From Photorhabdus akhurstii (lineage in GTDB: Bacteria; Pseudomonadota; Gammaproteobacteria; Enterobacterales; Enterobacteriaceae): a DNA stretch of 64,000 nt. The notes beneath the pieces were generated by a model, which saw nothing but the letters and a program-made list of their open reading frames with translations, did no database searches and was not told the origin of the DNA. The position numbers and the translations under genes are program-made. Positions 50,963-61,497 of this stretch are shown here, piece after piece (the first letter of the stretch is position 1; each line of letters starts with the position of its first letter). The stretch is from positions 46,616-110,615 of the forward strand of contig NZ_RCWE01000015.1 of NCBI RefSeq assembly GCF_018448925.1. The letters are read 5' to 3'.

Positions 50963-51376
50963 TCACTGATAACAAACACGCCTGTTAGCATGGCTCCCGG
51001 TAAACAGAGTTTTAACTTCTTCATACTGCCCCTGCTCACAGAGAAAAACGCTGTAATGATACAATACCGTATCATTTCCTGGCGCGTACTGCATCGCCAT
51101 TTTGTAACGTTGGCGGGCAGCTTCCGGCTGACCAGAATATTGCTCATACAACGCCATGCCTAATTGAGCCTGATAATGGTCTGGCTTTGCCAGTAAAACC
51201 TTATCAAAGTGATATCTTGCGGCGGGCAAATTACCTTTAGCCAGATAAGCCATTCCCAGCTGAATTCGGGTTTCTGTTGCGACTTTTCGCTGTTGATCGC
51301 CGTTTGTTGGTTGATTGGAACATCCTGCCAACAACATAGCAACCACCATCATTCCCGATAACGATTTCCTTATCAT
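50963..51376 (-). pseudogene. pilW: Truncated PilW-like TPR lipoprotein
   Basis: This frame encodes 137 residues: a lipoprotein signal with lipobox LLAGC, then TPR repeats (IQLGMAYLAKGNLPAARYHFDKVLLAKPDHYQAQ and onward). PilW-type proteins, which stabilise type IV pilus secretin, are usually about 230-250 residues with about six TPRs. Here the product stops after roughly two and a half repeats, and only 120 bp remain before rodZ, so the C-terminal half is deleted rather than just frame-shifted. It could still make a short lipoprotein. The position between rlmN and rodZ is the normal one. Confidence 0.75.
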
Positions 51377-51420
51377 TCCATCCCCACCGACCAAAGATAC
51401 GCAATTGCAACTATCATTTT

Positions 51421-51459
51421 ACTTATGCATTTTACTTATGCATTTCACTTATGCATTTC
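51421..51459. repeat. Three 13-bp direct repeats upstream of pilW
   Basis: ACTTATGCATTTT is repeated three times in tandem (last base T, C, C) between pilW and rlmN. It lies in the presumed pilW promoter region. Each unit contains the palindrome ATGCAT. Confidence 0.8.
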
Positions 51460-51494
51460 AGTGACTGCATGAAGCGACATACCCACATTCCCAT

Positions 51495-52673
51495 TCAGAC
51501 TGTTCTTATCTGAATAGGTTCACCTGCCTGACGTTTTTTCAATGTACGTTTGGTACGATCAATTACATCACCGGCAAGCTGACCACATGCGGCATCGATA
51601 TCATCACCACGAGTCTTGCGGACAATAGTGGTGAAACCATATTCCATCAACACCTTGGCAAAGCGATCAATCCGGCTGTTGGAACTACGACCATATGGCG
51701 CCCCCGGAAACGGGTTCCACGGGATCAAATTGATTTTACTCGGTGTCTCTTTCAAACATTCAGCTAATTGATGCGCCTGTTCCACGCTGTCATTAATATG
51801 ATCCAGCATGACATATTCCACCGTCACACGCCCCTGGTTCGCATTGGATTTAGTCAAATAGCGGCGCACACCGGCAAGGAATTGCTTGATATTATATTTA
51901 CGATTGATAGGAACGATATCATCCCGCACATCATCTGTCGGCGCATGCAGGGAAATCGCCAAAGCAACATCGATCATATCGCCAAGTTTATCCAGTGCCG
52001 GCACCACACCGGAGGTGGATAATGTCACGCGGCGTTTTGACAGACCAAAACCAAAATCATCCATCATGATTTCCATCGCAGGCACCACATTATTCAGGTT
52101 AAGCAAAGGCTCTCCCATGCCCATCATCACCACATTGGTGATCGGACGGCGACCACTGGATTTCAATGAACCAATAATTTTTGCCGCTCGCCAAACCTGA
52201 CCAATAATTTCCGAAACTCGCAAATTACGGTTAAATCCTTGCTGAGCGGTAGAACAGAATTTACATTCCAGTGCACAACCTACCTGAGAAGAGACACACA
52301 AAGTCGCTCGATCATCTTCCGGGATATAAACCGTTTCAACTTGCTGATCGCCAACAGTGATCGCCCATTTAATCGTTCCATCGGCAGAACGTTGCTCTTC
52401 TGCGACTTCCGGCGCACGGATCTCTGCAACCTGTTGCAATTTTGCTCGCAGAATTTTATTAATATCTGTCATCTGCTCAAAATCGTCATAACAGTAGTGA
52501 TACATCCACTTCATCACCTGATCAGCTCGGAAGGGTTTTTCTCCCATATCAATGAAAAACTGACGCATTTGCTTACGATTCAGATCAAGCAGGTTAATTT
52601 TACCGCCTTTCTTTTCTGGAGTTTCAGACACGACAGGAGCAGCAAATTGTGCCGCAGTATTTGGTTGGGACAT
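51495..52673 (-). CDS. rlmN: Dual-specificity 23S rRNA/tRNA methyltransferase RlmN
   Basis: RlmN is a radical SAM enzyme that methylates A2503 of 23S rRNA and A37 of some tRNAs. The cluster motif is CALECKFC (CxxxCxxC), and the mechanistic cysteine lies in [14 protein letters not shown] near the C-terminus. The 392-residue protein has a slightly longer N-terminus than E. coli (384), with extra residues before [13 protein letters not shown]. ndk lies upstream on the same strand, as in E. coli. Confidence 0.97.
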   Translation of the reverse strand: MSQPNTAAQFAAPVVSETPEKKGGKINLLDLNRKQMRQFFIDMGEKPFRADQVMKWMYHYCYDDFEQMTDINKILRAKLQQVAEIRAPEVAEEQRSADGTIKWAITVGDQQVETVYIPEDDRATLCVSSQVGCALECKFCSTAQQGFNRNLRVSEIIGQVWRAAKIIGSLKSSGRRPITNVVMMGMGEPLLNLNNVVPAMEIMMDDFGFGLSKRRVTLSTSGVVPALDKLGDMIDVALAISLHAPTDDVRDDIVPINRKYNIKQFLAGVRRYLTKSNANQGRVTVEYVMLDHINDSVEQAHQLAECLKETPSKINLIPWNPFPGAPYGRSSNSRIDRFAKVLMEYGFTTIVRKTRGDDIDAACGQLAGDVIDRTKRTLKKRQAGEPIQIRTV

Positions 52674-52764
52674 TTTTTTATATTGCCTCGTTGTGACACT
52701 TTCGGCTCTGCGTTGATGAATTCAACGCGAAGTTTCAATTCGGATATCACTATCAGTTTAGCAT

Positions 52765-52808
52765 AGTGACAAATAACAAACGCCCCATTGAATTAACAAC
52801 GGGGCGCC
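52765..52808 (-). terminator. ndk terminator
   Basis: CGCCCC (52781-52786) and GGGGCG (52801-52806) form a GC stem; on the minus strand it is followed by TTTGTTATTTGTC. It separates ndk from rlmN. Confidence 0.65.
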
Positions 52809-52857
52809 GCATTGTACAAACTTTAATGCAATGATGCTACGGGTAACGGCAAATCAA

Positions 52858-53283
52858 TTAACGCGGGCAAATTTCATCTTCTGTGAAGAAATAGGCAATT
52901 TCACGGTTTGCAGATTCAATCGCATCAGAGCCGTGAACCGCGTTTTCAGTAAAGCTGTCTGCGTAATCAGCACGCAGAGTACCTGCTAATGCGTTGTCAG
53001 GATTAGTTGCTCCCATCAGGTCACGATGACGCTGTACTGCATTCTCGCCTTCCAACACCTGAACCATAATTGGGCCAGAAGTCATAAATTCCACCAGACC
53101 ATCAAAGAAAGGACGGCCTTTGTGCTCCGCATAGAAGCCCTCAGCCTGTTCACGGGTCAGGTGAAGCATTTTGGCGGCAATAATTTTAAACCCGGCGCTT
53201 TCAAAACGAGCATAAATCGCCCCGATGGCATTTTTCTTCACAGCGTTAGGCTTAATAATAGAAAAAGTACGTTCAACCGTCAT
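52858..53283 (-). CDS. ndk: Nucleoside diphosphate kinase
   Basis: Ndk equilibrates NTP and dNTP pools. The 141-residue protein begins [18 protein letters not shown] and has the active-site histidine in [17 protein letters not shown]. Length is close to E. coli (143). It lies between pbpC and rlmN in the leftward block. Confidence 0.98.
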   Translation of the reverse strand: MTVERTFSIIKPNAVKKNAIGAIYARFESAGFKIIAAKMLHLTREQAEGFYAEHKGRPFFDGLVEFMTSGPIMVQVLEGENAVQRHRDLMGATNPDNALAGTLRADYADSFTENAVHGSDAIESANREIAYFFTEDEICPR

Positions 53284-53505
53284 GGATAACCTCTTGGCTC
53301 TTCGTTCAGCAACTGATAATTTTAATTTTTCATTCCCGATAAATTAATCGGTTAATACTCATTCCGCAACCTTAGCGGAGGTAAAAGCGGCGTTGATTAT
53401 AGGGGCACGAATAGCAGTTGCCTACAGAAAACATAACATTCCATTAAATTTTCCTTAGCGAAAATTACCATTTTTTCGTACAAATCACACTTTTACCTGA
53501 ATCGT

Positions 53506-55830
53506 TTACTTCAAAGTAAAATTGACAGAATCAATTTGCCCGCCCAAATCCAAAACACTAAGCTGATATTTACCCGGTTGAGTCAAGGTCTGAACAAATC
53601 CCTGATTTTTTTCTGTGATCATTACCTGCTCTCCATTTAGAAACCACCATTGCTGCCCACCACTACCGCCTTGAGTTGTCATACGTAAATCAAGGCTGTT
53701 AAAACCGGGGAGCCGTTTCAATACATCTCCATTATGAATACCCACGATCAACAAGGGCGCTTCATCTGATTTCAACGGTGGACATTCGGGATTAATCGGC
53801 GGCAGACGCTGCGCTCGTCGCTCTTGCTCGGGTAACCATGATTCAAGGGTAATCGGCCATAAAGCGATATTTTTAGGCTGAGCATCGGGACAATCGGGGG
53901 CAACACGCAAACCGTTTTTATCCAACCATACCTGTTCATTAATACCCGAAATGGCCTCTTGCCCTACCGCAGGCAACGTAGGCGGAATGGTATTATTCAA
54001 TATCCAGCTCAGACGACGCTGACGGCAATTATTATCTCCTTTCGGCAAACTCTTCCCTCCCGGCCAACAGATAACGGCCTGACTAACCGTTGCTGGACGA
54101 GGATCAACGGGGGTTCGTTTAGCCCCATTTCGCATATTGGCGAGTAACAGGTTATTGATCTGATTTATGATAGGAATCGCCGTAGCGTAGCCGAACTGCC
54201 CGACAACCGGCGTACCGTCCGGCCTGCCAACCCAAACACCGATGGTATAACGCGCGTTTAAACCGACAGCCCAAGCATCACGGTAGCCATAGCTGGTACC
54301 GGTTTTCCAGGCTAGCGGCACCTGTGCCGGTAACACATCATCAGGTTGCGGCAGAGCCTCTCCAGCCATAATCCGTCTCACTATCCATGCCGCGCCGGGT
54401 GAAAAAAGTCGCCGATCACGCAATTTCTGCTGAGGAGTGAATCTCAAAGGGGCAACCTTCCCTTGACGGGCAAACGCCGCGTAAGCCGCCACCAGTTGAT
54501 CCATCCGAACTGCCGTGCCACCAAGAATCAATGATAAATTGGGTTCACTGCCGGGCGGAAAACGCAATACCGTTCCCACATTACGCATATTGGCGGTAAA
54601 CCGCTTAGCGCCATAGGCTTCAAGCAGTTGCACGGCGGGTAAATTCAATGAACGAATCAACGCCTCACTGGCACTGACCGGCCCATGAAAGCCACTGTCA
54701 AAATTTCCCGGGCGATAATAATCAAAGCGGCGAGGCACATCCTGTAACAGTGATTCCCCATGAATTAACCCATCATCCAGCGCCATTGCATACAGAAATG
54801 GTTTCAAGGTTGATCCCGGCGAACGCCATGAACTTATCATATCGACATGACCAAAACGGCTATCATCCCGCAGATCCAACGAACCGATATAAGCTTTCAC
54901 CGCCATGTCTGTATGATCAACCACTAACACGCCAATCGACGTTTTTTCTGGTAACTGGTACTTCCAATTCACCGCCATATCTTCAAGCTGGCGCTGTAAT
55001 CCCACATCAAGGGTTGTTTTAATGATCTCCTGACGAGAGCCTTTCGCCATTCGTCTGGCAAGAAGCGGGGCAAGCTGTGGCGCCTGACGAGGAGCCAGCC
55101 ACAACGTCTCTTGGCGAATATCAGCAACCTTCTCTTCCGGCCAGATTTTATACCGCGCCAACCGTTGCAACACCTTATCACGAGCAGCCTGTGCCCGTTC
55201 AGGATAGCGATCTGGCCTTAAACGACTGGGAGCCTGTGGCAAAACAGCCAGTAAAGCCGCCTCTCCCGCAGAGAGTTCAGACGGCGGTTTCGCTAAATAC
55301 GCCCAACTCGCCGCACCGACGCCTTGTAACGTCCCTCCAAACGGCGCACGGTTCAGATACATCTCAAGAATTTCGTTTTTAGAATAGTGCCATTCAAGCT
55401 GCAAAGTACGCCAGATCTGTTTCAACTTGCCGCCAAAAGTACGTGAATGGGGATCAATCAACCGGGCGACCTGCATTGACAGAGTACTGCCGCCGGATAA
55501 AATTTTACCTGCCCGAATATCCTGCCAGGCAGCCCTCGCCAGAGCAATCGGGTTAATACCCGGGTGTCTATAGAACCAGCGATCTTCATAAGTCAGCAAT
55601 GCCTGAATATATTCCGGTGATACTTGATCCAACGTCACCGGATAACGCCAAACACCTTCATCATCGGCAAAACGCCAAAGCGGCGTACCATCCTCACTCA
55701 CGACAATACGCGCCATTTTGACTTCACGCAGTGGCAGAGGCCAAATTTTATCTGCCAGCCATAAACCCGCCGGGATCAGAAACAACAACAGCACGATCAG
55801 CCATATAAGGCGATGCGTTTTCTTCATCAA
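53506..55830 (-). CDS. pbpC: Penicillin-binding protein 1C
   Basis: PbpC is a bifunctional peptidoglycan glycosyltransferase/transpeptidase-like enzyme. The 774-residue protein has an N-terminal membrane anchor, a GT51 domain (EDRWFYRHPGINPIALARA, GGSTLSMQVARLIDP), a transpeptidase domain with SxxK in GSTLKPF and KTG in WKTGTSYGYRDAWAVG, and the C-terminal PBP1C-specific domain. It follows yfhM by 54 bp; these genes are linked in many proteobacteria, where YfhM (alpha-2-macroglobulin) is thought to protect and PbpC to repair the cell wall. Confidence 0.97.
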   Translation of the reverse strand: MMKKTHRLIWLIVLLLFLIPAGLWLADKIWPLPLREVKMARIVVSEDGTPLWRFADDEGVWRYPVTLDQVSPEYIQALLTYEDRWFYRHPGINPIALARAAWQDIRAGKILSGGSTLSMQVARLIDPHSRTFGGKLKQIWRTLQLEWHYSKNEILEMYLNRAPFGGTLQGVGAASWAYLAKPPSELSAGEAALLAVLPQAPSRLRPDRYPERAQAARDKVLQRLARYKIWPEEKVADIRQETLWLAPRQAPQLAPLLARRMAKGSRQEIIKTTLDVGLQRQLEDMAVNWKYQLPEKTSIGVLVVDHTDMAVKAYIGSLDLRDDSRFGHVDMISSWRSPGSTLKPFLYAMALDDGLIHGESLLQDVPRRFDYYRPGNFDSGFHGPVSASEALIRSLNLPAVQLLEAYGAKRFTANMRNVGTVLRFPPGSEPNLSLILGGTAVRMDQLVAAYAAFARQGKVAPLRFTPQQKLRDRRLFSPGAAWIVRRIMAGEALPQPDDVLPAQVPLAWKTGTSYGYRDAWAVGLNARYTIGVWVGRPDGTPVVGQFGYATAIPIINQINNLLLANMRNGAKRTPVDPRPATVSQAVICWPGGKSLPKGDNNCRQRRLSWILNNTIPPTLPAVGQEAISGINEQVWLDKNGLRVAPDCPDAQPKNIALWPITLESWLPEQERRAQRLPPINPECPPLKSDEAPLLIVGIHNGDVLKRLPGFNSLDLRMTTQGGSGGQQWWFLNGEQVMITEKNQGFVQTLTQPGKYQLSVLDLGGQIDSVNFTLK

Positions 55831-55884
55831 TGGATACCTAGTGAAAAATCAGCCCCTACACCAAAGCGTAAGGGCGGATAGACT

Positions 55885-58800
55885 TTAGCGAACAACTTCC
55901 AGTTTTTCTGGTGTAGAACCGACCGCACGCCAGTAAGGCACATACATAGATTCAACCTGTGGCGCAGGAATGGTGTAAACACCCGGAGTAACAGCACGAG
56001 CCAAATAGAGCAACGTCACTGGCTGAGAAGGATCAACTGCGACTGCCGCCACATATCGATCATCACGATATTCCATATGGCGAATCGTCGCCTGCTGCAT
56101 ATCGCCAATCAACTCTTGCAGATTAGCGGCACTCTCGCTCAACTTAGCGCTACTGTTAGCCAAATTTTGATTCTCCAGTTCCAAACCGGCAGGCAATAAA
56201 TCAACTACCAAAGCATCCAATACGGGTTTATCTGAACTAACCACCAATTTCACAACCACCATTTCACCGCTTTTTAGACGGTCAATAGCAACTGGATTAC
56301 CCTTCATATCCAGATAGCTACGCTCAATTTTCAGCACATTAGCGTAAGGTTTAGGAGAGCGCAGTGGGTAAGCCACCACATTCACTCGCGAATAGAGCGT
56401 GCTGTCACCAAGGTTACTGATACTCATACCTTGCAGAATATCCTGTGGATACAGCATCTCACTATAGGGTTTATTTCTACTTATTGGTGAATTCCACTGA
56501 CTAAACAGAGCTTTCCACGGTTGCGCCGATGTATCAATAAAGAAACGTCCCGCCAGATAGAGTGAATTACTCTCCTGAGTTGAAAAATAATTGCGGGATG
56601 TCAATTCATCAGACAACGCCAGCAATTTCTCATCACGCTCTTTTATCTGCATATTATTTTCAGTCAACAGAGCAACAATCATTGCGTTGTCGCGGATGGC
56701 ACTACCGTAATCACCTAAATCTAAATCATCATTACGGTTTTTGCTGATCCCCAAATGAACCGCTTCATCCGCTCGGGTATTATCCCCCATCAGTTTCAGT
56801 GCAATGCCCAGTTGTACCAGTGACAAGCCATTACCTGCTTGCTGACGGCGTTCATAAACTTGTCTCAAAGCACCCAATGGCGCTTTCTGTTGATTGGCAA
56901 GCACCAGACCGGCATAAGCCTGAACCGAGAATCGCATTGCCTCCTGATTCTGGCTGTAGGGATAGTTAATAACACTCTTATCCTGTAAATAACGTAACAG
57001 ACGATTATTGGCAGAAGTCAACACCTCTTTAGGTACGCTGTAACCGCGTTGACTTGCACGGAATAGAAAATCGGTAGCATAGGCCGTTAACCAATACTCC
57101 TCATCACCGGTTTTATCCCATAAAGCAAAGCTACCGTCATGGCGCTGCATACTCAGTAGATGAATAATTCCCTCATCAATACTTGCCCGGCGTTTATCAT
57201 CATCTTCCGTCATGATGCCCAAGCTATTCAGCTCTGCCTTGTTCGAATAGAGTGACGGGTAAAGCCCGCTGATTGTCTGCTCAAGGCAGCCATACGGATA
57301 AGCGTACAATTCACGAATATAGCGTGAAATCTGTAACGGCGGGCGGCTGCTCAGTAACAACTGCCCCTCGGCTCCTGCTGGTGATAAACCCGACAAGGCA
57401 TCCGACGGCATCTGCCACTCCTCTCCCGGATGAATAACATTAGCGAACAGAACAGTTTCCGCTGGCTGCGCCGGACGCACGCCAATCTTCCAACTATTTT
57501 GGTACGGTTTCACATTTTCACCCGGCAAATTCAGACCATTAATCGTCAGGGAAACCCCTCCTTGACCAGAACCGTACTGCGCTGTGACCGGGATCTCCAC
57601 GGTGGTACGTTTGCCTTTTTCCAGTACTATCTCTTTGCTAGCATCCCCTTCTAGCCTAATCAGGTCATCAGCAGCAAAGTTCAAGGTCAAGTTTTGCGTC
57701 TGTTCAGTTAAGTTAGTTAAATCCAACGACAACAATGCGCTATCACCACCGGCCATAAAACGAGGGAGGGCCATCTGTGCAACCACCGGCGCCGCAACGA
57801 CAACTTTACTTTCACCGTGGCCGAACTCATCTTCACTCCACGCTTGAGCCATCAGCCTCAATTCACCGTTGAAATCAGGGATTGGCAAAACGATCTGCCC
57901 TTCGCCGTTTTCATCCAATGTCACCGGCTGTGCCTGTTCAGCGATAATCTTAATTTCGGTTAATGGTTTCCTACCGCCACGTTCAAGGGCACTATCATCG
58001 CCATCACCGCCAAAACGCAGATTCGCCAGACGACCTTCACCTTCAATCAACTGACCATAGACATCATATTGATCGACGCTGTAACGCTTACGACCAAAGA
58101 AAGCCTCATAGGGGTCCGGGGTTTTAAAATTCGTGACATTCAACACCCCTGTATCGACAGCAGAAAGCAGCACATTAACCTGCTTGGGTAATTTCCGCCC
58201 TTGCTGTGGCGTCGCCTTGACTTTAACGGTCAAATTTTGATTCGGACGCATTTTTTCCGGTGCGGATAGCGTTAAATCCAGTTTACGATTTTCATCAGCC
58301 AACGGCAGGTGCAACACGCCAATGGCCCGTTTCGGCGTCGCCTGACGAGATTTATCATCTGGACGCACCACCACCGCGGTTAAATAAAGGTCATGACGAC
58401 GCCACTCTTTATTCACCGGCACTTCCACATCCAAACCTTGCTCTGGCACATCAATTTTTTGCCACCAAAGCGGCCCTTCGCTGGACTCCACCAACAGATA
58501 ACCTTTACCGGCCTGTGGTGCGACCATGTGCAGTTTTATCTTTTCACCTACCTGATAAGCAGGTTTATCCAAAGACAATTTCACCTGATCAGGACGAACA
58601 GCCCCTGTGCCACCCGTATTGTCCTGCCATGAATAACCGGCCCAGAAATTAACACTGGTCACTAATTGATTTTCTGGATTAACCACTTCAATACGGTACG
58701 AACCCCAATCAACCGGAAAACTTATCTTTGCGGTACCATCTTGAGCAATTTGGATATGTTCATCCGCCATCATCAAATCTTTCTGGTCATAGCCTGATTG

Positions 58801-60915
58801 CCAACCTTCACCATCCGACCAGCGCCAATAATAGTCACGGCGCTCATAAATCAGACGAGCGGTTAAATCTTTCGCAGCATATTTTTTTCCATTGGCATCG
58901 GCATATACCAGCGCAAATTGCGCCAGTGAATTTTCATCCACATTGTAACGGCTTTGATAACGACCTACGCGATAGTCATAAATCTCTTTCTGATTGAACA
59001 GCGGACGGATACCCACCAGCTTTTCTGTCGGCCAAACGGCCTGTTCAACCCGCCGAGTTACCGGGCGGCCACCCGATTCAAGCAAACTTGCCTGTACAAT
59101 GACGTTTACCGGCGAAGAGACCGAACTCCAGTTATCGGCACTGACATTAATTACGGCTTTACCATCATTCCCTAAAACCAGATCAAACTCATCCAATGTG
59201 CGACTAAGATTGTCCTCTGTAACCGCACCAAACTCATAGCCGGGCAATTTTGCTACCGCATCACGAGCTGGACGCAGGAATAATTGCCCTTGCAGACGAT
59301 TATATGCAGCAGGCGCACCATATAGATAACGGCCGTTAATCACGAAATCCACATCGTGGTCTTTCATCACCGGGGGAGACTCACTGCTAATTTCCAGCGC
59401 CATACGCTCCGGCAGAAAATCTTCGACATTAAACTTGTAATAACGAGGTTTGTTATCACCCAAATCAAAACGTAGCGACCAGAGGCCGGTAGCCGCTGAG
59501 GGAGGGATCACATAACGATATTGATACAATCCATTTTCAGGTTGCCAGACAAAACTATGGACTACCTGACCATCGGTTTTCAGTACATCCACTTTAACCG
59601 GCTGACTTTTCACTGCGCGGCCATCGCCATCACGCAACAGGCCATTGACAATCAACGTTTCACCCGGACGATAAAGATCACGAGGCCCAAAAACAAAAAA
59701 CTGTTTGCTATACCCTTGTGAGCCAGAAATATCGAACTCAGACAGATCCAGCGCCGGTGATACCAAATCAATCATACTGGTCTGGTGGTCACGAGTAGCG
59801 AGCAATAGTTTCGCTTTCGCATTTTTCTCCAGACTGACGTGTCCATCATCGTCCGTCGTTGCTTTTGACAATAATTGCCCTTTCTCATCCAACAAACGTA
59901 TTTCCACCCCTTTCAGGCTGCTACCTTGCGCTAAAGATTGGGTAAACACATCCATCCTACCCAGATAGCTGTGCATAGAAACACCAATATCACTTAAGGT
60001 AAACATTGTTGCTGGATTAGTGTCAGTGTATTTACCTGCTTGTTGCATCACCGCCAGATAAACGCCATCTTTCTGTAACTCTTTGATATTACTTAATGGC
60101 AACAGTAATTTTTCGCGGGTATTCAGTGTTGGATTCAGATCGAAACGGCCGGTATAAACCAGTTCCGCGCCTTTGAGCATCTCTTCAGATTCCCAAGAAC
60201 TCATATTGTTGCGATATTGCCACTGTGCAATAAAAGCGGGCAATGCTGTCTCTTTGATCCTGAAAAAATTAACATCAATACGATTTACATTCAGGGCTAA
60301 TACCGGCAAACCTTCAGCGACTTTACTGGGTAACAAGGAGCCTTTGCTGGCAAAACCGACAGACGGAGAAATCGTCGCGGTTGTCAGCGTTTTCTCATAA
60401 ACCGTTTCGAGTTGACGATCATTGATACCTTTAACACCTTTATCTACGGTCAATTGCAACTCACGGGAGGGCGGTAAATGGCGCAAGCGAAGCTCCATCA
60501 TGTTATCTGATAGTTCCCAGGCACCATCAAGTTTGCCCTCTTTAACATCGACCAAACGAACATTCTGAGCAAAATCCTGATTTGGATCTAAAGGAACAGA
60601 AAACGTCACCACCATTGCACTAGCGCCATCAAGCTGAACTTCGGAAGCATCCAGAATCTTCACTGGTTTACCGGCATAACGTTTTGCTAATTCAACCAGT
60701 GATGCTGCATCTTTCTGTCTTACGGATTTTGGTGGAATACTTGATTGCTGAGGTGTTTTTTCGCTTTGAACTTCTGTGGACTGTGGCTGAGCCACGTGCT
60801 TATTATCAGTACTATCAGATTGGTCACAACCAGAAAGCATCAGCAAAGAAGCCAAAATCACCGCCAAATAACGTTTGTTTTTTCCTGGTCGTTGCCAGAA
60901 TTGACCTTGATTCAT
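55885..60915 (-). CDS. yfhM: Alpha-2-macroglobulin family lipoprotein YfhM
   Basis: YfhM is a periplasmic alpha-2-macroglobulin that traps proteases attacking a breached envelope. The product of about 1676 residues has a signal with lipobox LMLSGC, several MG domains with YRPGE(T) motifs, and the thioester CLEQ in YPYGCLEQTISGLYPS, so it is the thioester-bearing type. E. coli YfhM has 1653 residues. ATG 60915 (MNQGQFWQ) was chosen: AGGGG lies eight bases upstream, and the longer frame runs into the ERIC-side spacer. It is paired with pbpC downstream. Confidence 0.95.
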   Translation of the reverse strand: MNQGQFWQRPGKNKRYLAVILASLLMLSGCDQSDSTDNKHVAQPQSTEVQSEKTPQQSSIPPKSVRQKDAASLVELAKRYAGKPVKILDASEVQLDGASAMVVTFSVPLDPNQDFAQNVRLVDVKEGKLDGAWELSDNMMELRLRHLPPSRELQLTVDKGVKGINDRQLETVYEKTLTTATISPSVGFASKGSLLPSKVAEGLPVLALNVNRIDVNFFRIKETALPAFIAQWQYRNNMSSWESEEMLKGAELVYTGRFDLNPTLNTREKLLLPLSNIKELQKDGVYLAVMQQAGKYTDTNPATMFTLSDIGVSMHSYLGRMDVFTQSLAQGSSLKGVEIRLLDEKGQLLSKATTDDDGHVSLEKNAKAKLLLATRDHQTSMIDLVSPALDLSEFDISGSQGYSKQFFVFGPRDLYRPGETLIVNGLLRDGDGRAVKSQPVKVDVLKTDGQVVHSFVWQPENGLYQYRYVIPPSAATGLWSLRFDLGDNKPRYYKFNVEDFLPERMALEISSESPPVMKDHDVDFVINGRYLYGAPAAYNRLQGQLFLRPARDAVAKLPGYEFGAVTEDNLSRTLDEFDLVLGNDGKAVINVSADNWSSVSSPVNVIVQASLLESGGRPVTRRVEQAVWPTEKLVGIRPLFNQKEIYDYRVGRYQSRYNVDENSLAQFALVYADANGKKYAAKDLTARLIYERRDYYWRWSDGEGWQSGYDQKDLMMADEHIQIAQDGTAKISFPVDWGSYRIEVVNPENQLVTSVNFWAGYSWQDNTGGTGAVRPDQVKLSLDKPAYQVGEKIKLHMVAPQAGKGYLLVESSEGPLWWQKIDVPEQGLDVEVPVNKEWRRHDLYLTAVVVRPDDKSRQATPKRAIGVLHLPLADENRKLDLTLSAPEKMRPNQNLTVKVKATPQQGRKLPKQVNVLLSAVDTGVLNVTNFKTPDPYEAFFGRKRYSVDQYDVYGQLIEGEGRLANLRFGGDGDDSALERGGRKPLTEIKIIAEQAQPVTLDENGEGQIVLPIPDFNGELRLMAQAWSEDEFGHGESKVVVAAPVVAQMALPRFMAGGDSALLSLDLTNLTEQTQNLTLNFAADDLIRLEGDASKEIVLEKGKRTTVEIPVTAQYGSGQGGVSLTINGLNLPGENVKPYQNSWKIGVRPAQPAETVLFANVIHPGEEWQMPSDALSGLSPAGAEGQLLLSSRPPLQISRYIRELYAYPYGCLEQTISGLYPSLYSNKAELNSLGIMTEDDDKRRASIDEGIIHLLSMQRHDGSFALWDKTGDEEYWLTAYATDFLFRASQRGYSVPKEVLTSANNRLLRYLQDKSVINYPYSQNQEAMRFSVQAYAGLVLANQQKAPLGALRQVYERRQQAGNGLSLVQLGIALKLMGDNTRADEAVHLGISKNRNDDLDLGDYGSAIRDNAMIVALLTENNMQIKERDEKLLALSDELTSRNYFSTQESNSLYLAGRFFIDTSAQPWKALFSQWNSPISRNKPYSEMLYPQDILQGMSISNLGDSTLYSRVNVVAYPLRSPKPYANVLKIERSYLDMKGNPVAIDRLKSGEMVVVKLVVSSDKPVLDALVVDLLPAGLELENQNLANSSAKLSESAANLQELIGDMQQATIRHMEYRDDRYVAAVAVDPSQPVTLLYLARAVTPGVYTIPAPQVESMYVPYWRAVGSTPEKLEVVR

Positions 60916-60974
60916 AACCATAACCCCTGTCTTAACTCCAACCAACTGATGGCAGGATTTAATGAATAACTTTA

Positions 60975-61098
60975 TATACCCGTTATCTTTCAAGTTTCCT
61001 CTTTATTGGCGACACTCACCCCGATCACATAGTTCGCTATGCTCCCGGGGGATTCACTCCCTTGCCGTCGCGATGCATCTTGAAATCCATAGGGTATA
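60975..61098. repeat. ERIC element upstream of yfhM
   Basis: The ends TATACCCGTTATCTTTCAAG and CTTGAAATCCATAGGGTATA enclose the ERIC core (CTCACCCCGATCACATAG, CTCCCGGGGGATTCACTCCC). At 124 bp it is near full length. It lies about 60 bp before the chosen yfhM start, in its promoter or 5' leader. Confidence 0.92.
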
Positions 61099-61497
61099 TA
61101 CCGCCTATTTATATTAGGCAACGTACAAACATTAAGTTCATATAATAGCCTGTTATTTTAACGAATTAAACATCACGGAGACGATAAATAAATCTAAATT
61201 TATCGATTCAATTTTCCATTAAGAACTCTATGTATCTAGTAAAAAAAATTTTCGTTATTTCCCTCAGCGACCGAAGATAGCCCTTTACTGCACCACCTGC
61301 CCGATAATTCACAAGAAATAAAACAATATAAAATCGACCATTAAAACAAGATTAAACAAACAAGAAATGATCATTATCGTACTGGTTATAAATATCACTA
61401 CCGGATTAAATATACTCTATTTCAACATACCATTATTTAATAAATTAATTATCTCAAGCAATAAATAATTTTAATAAATATATATTTAACGTTTTAT
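61099..61497. other. AT-rich intergenic region
   Basis: This spacer of about 400 bp has no supported gene. It holds the right flank of the ERIC and probably the yfhM promoter. Nothing else was recognised. Confidence 0.5.
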
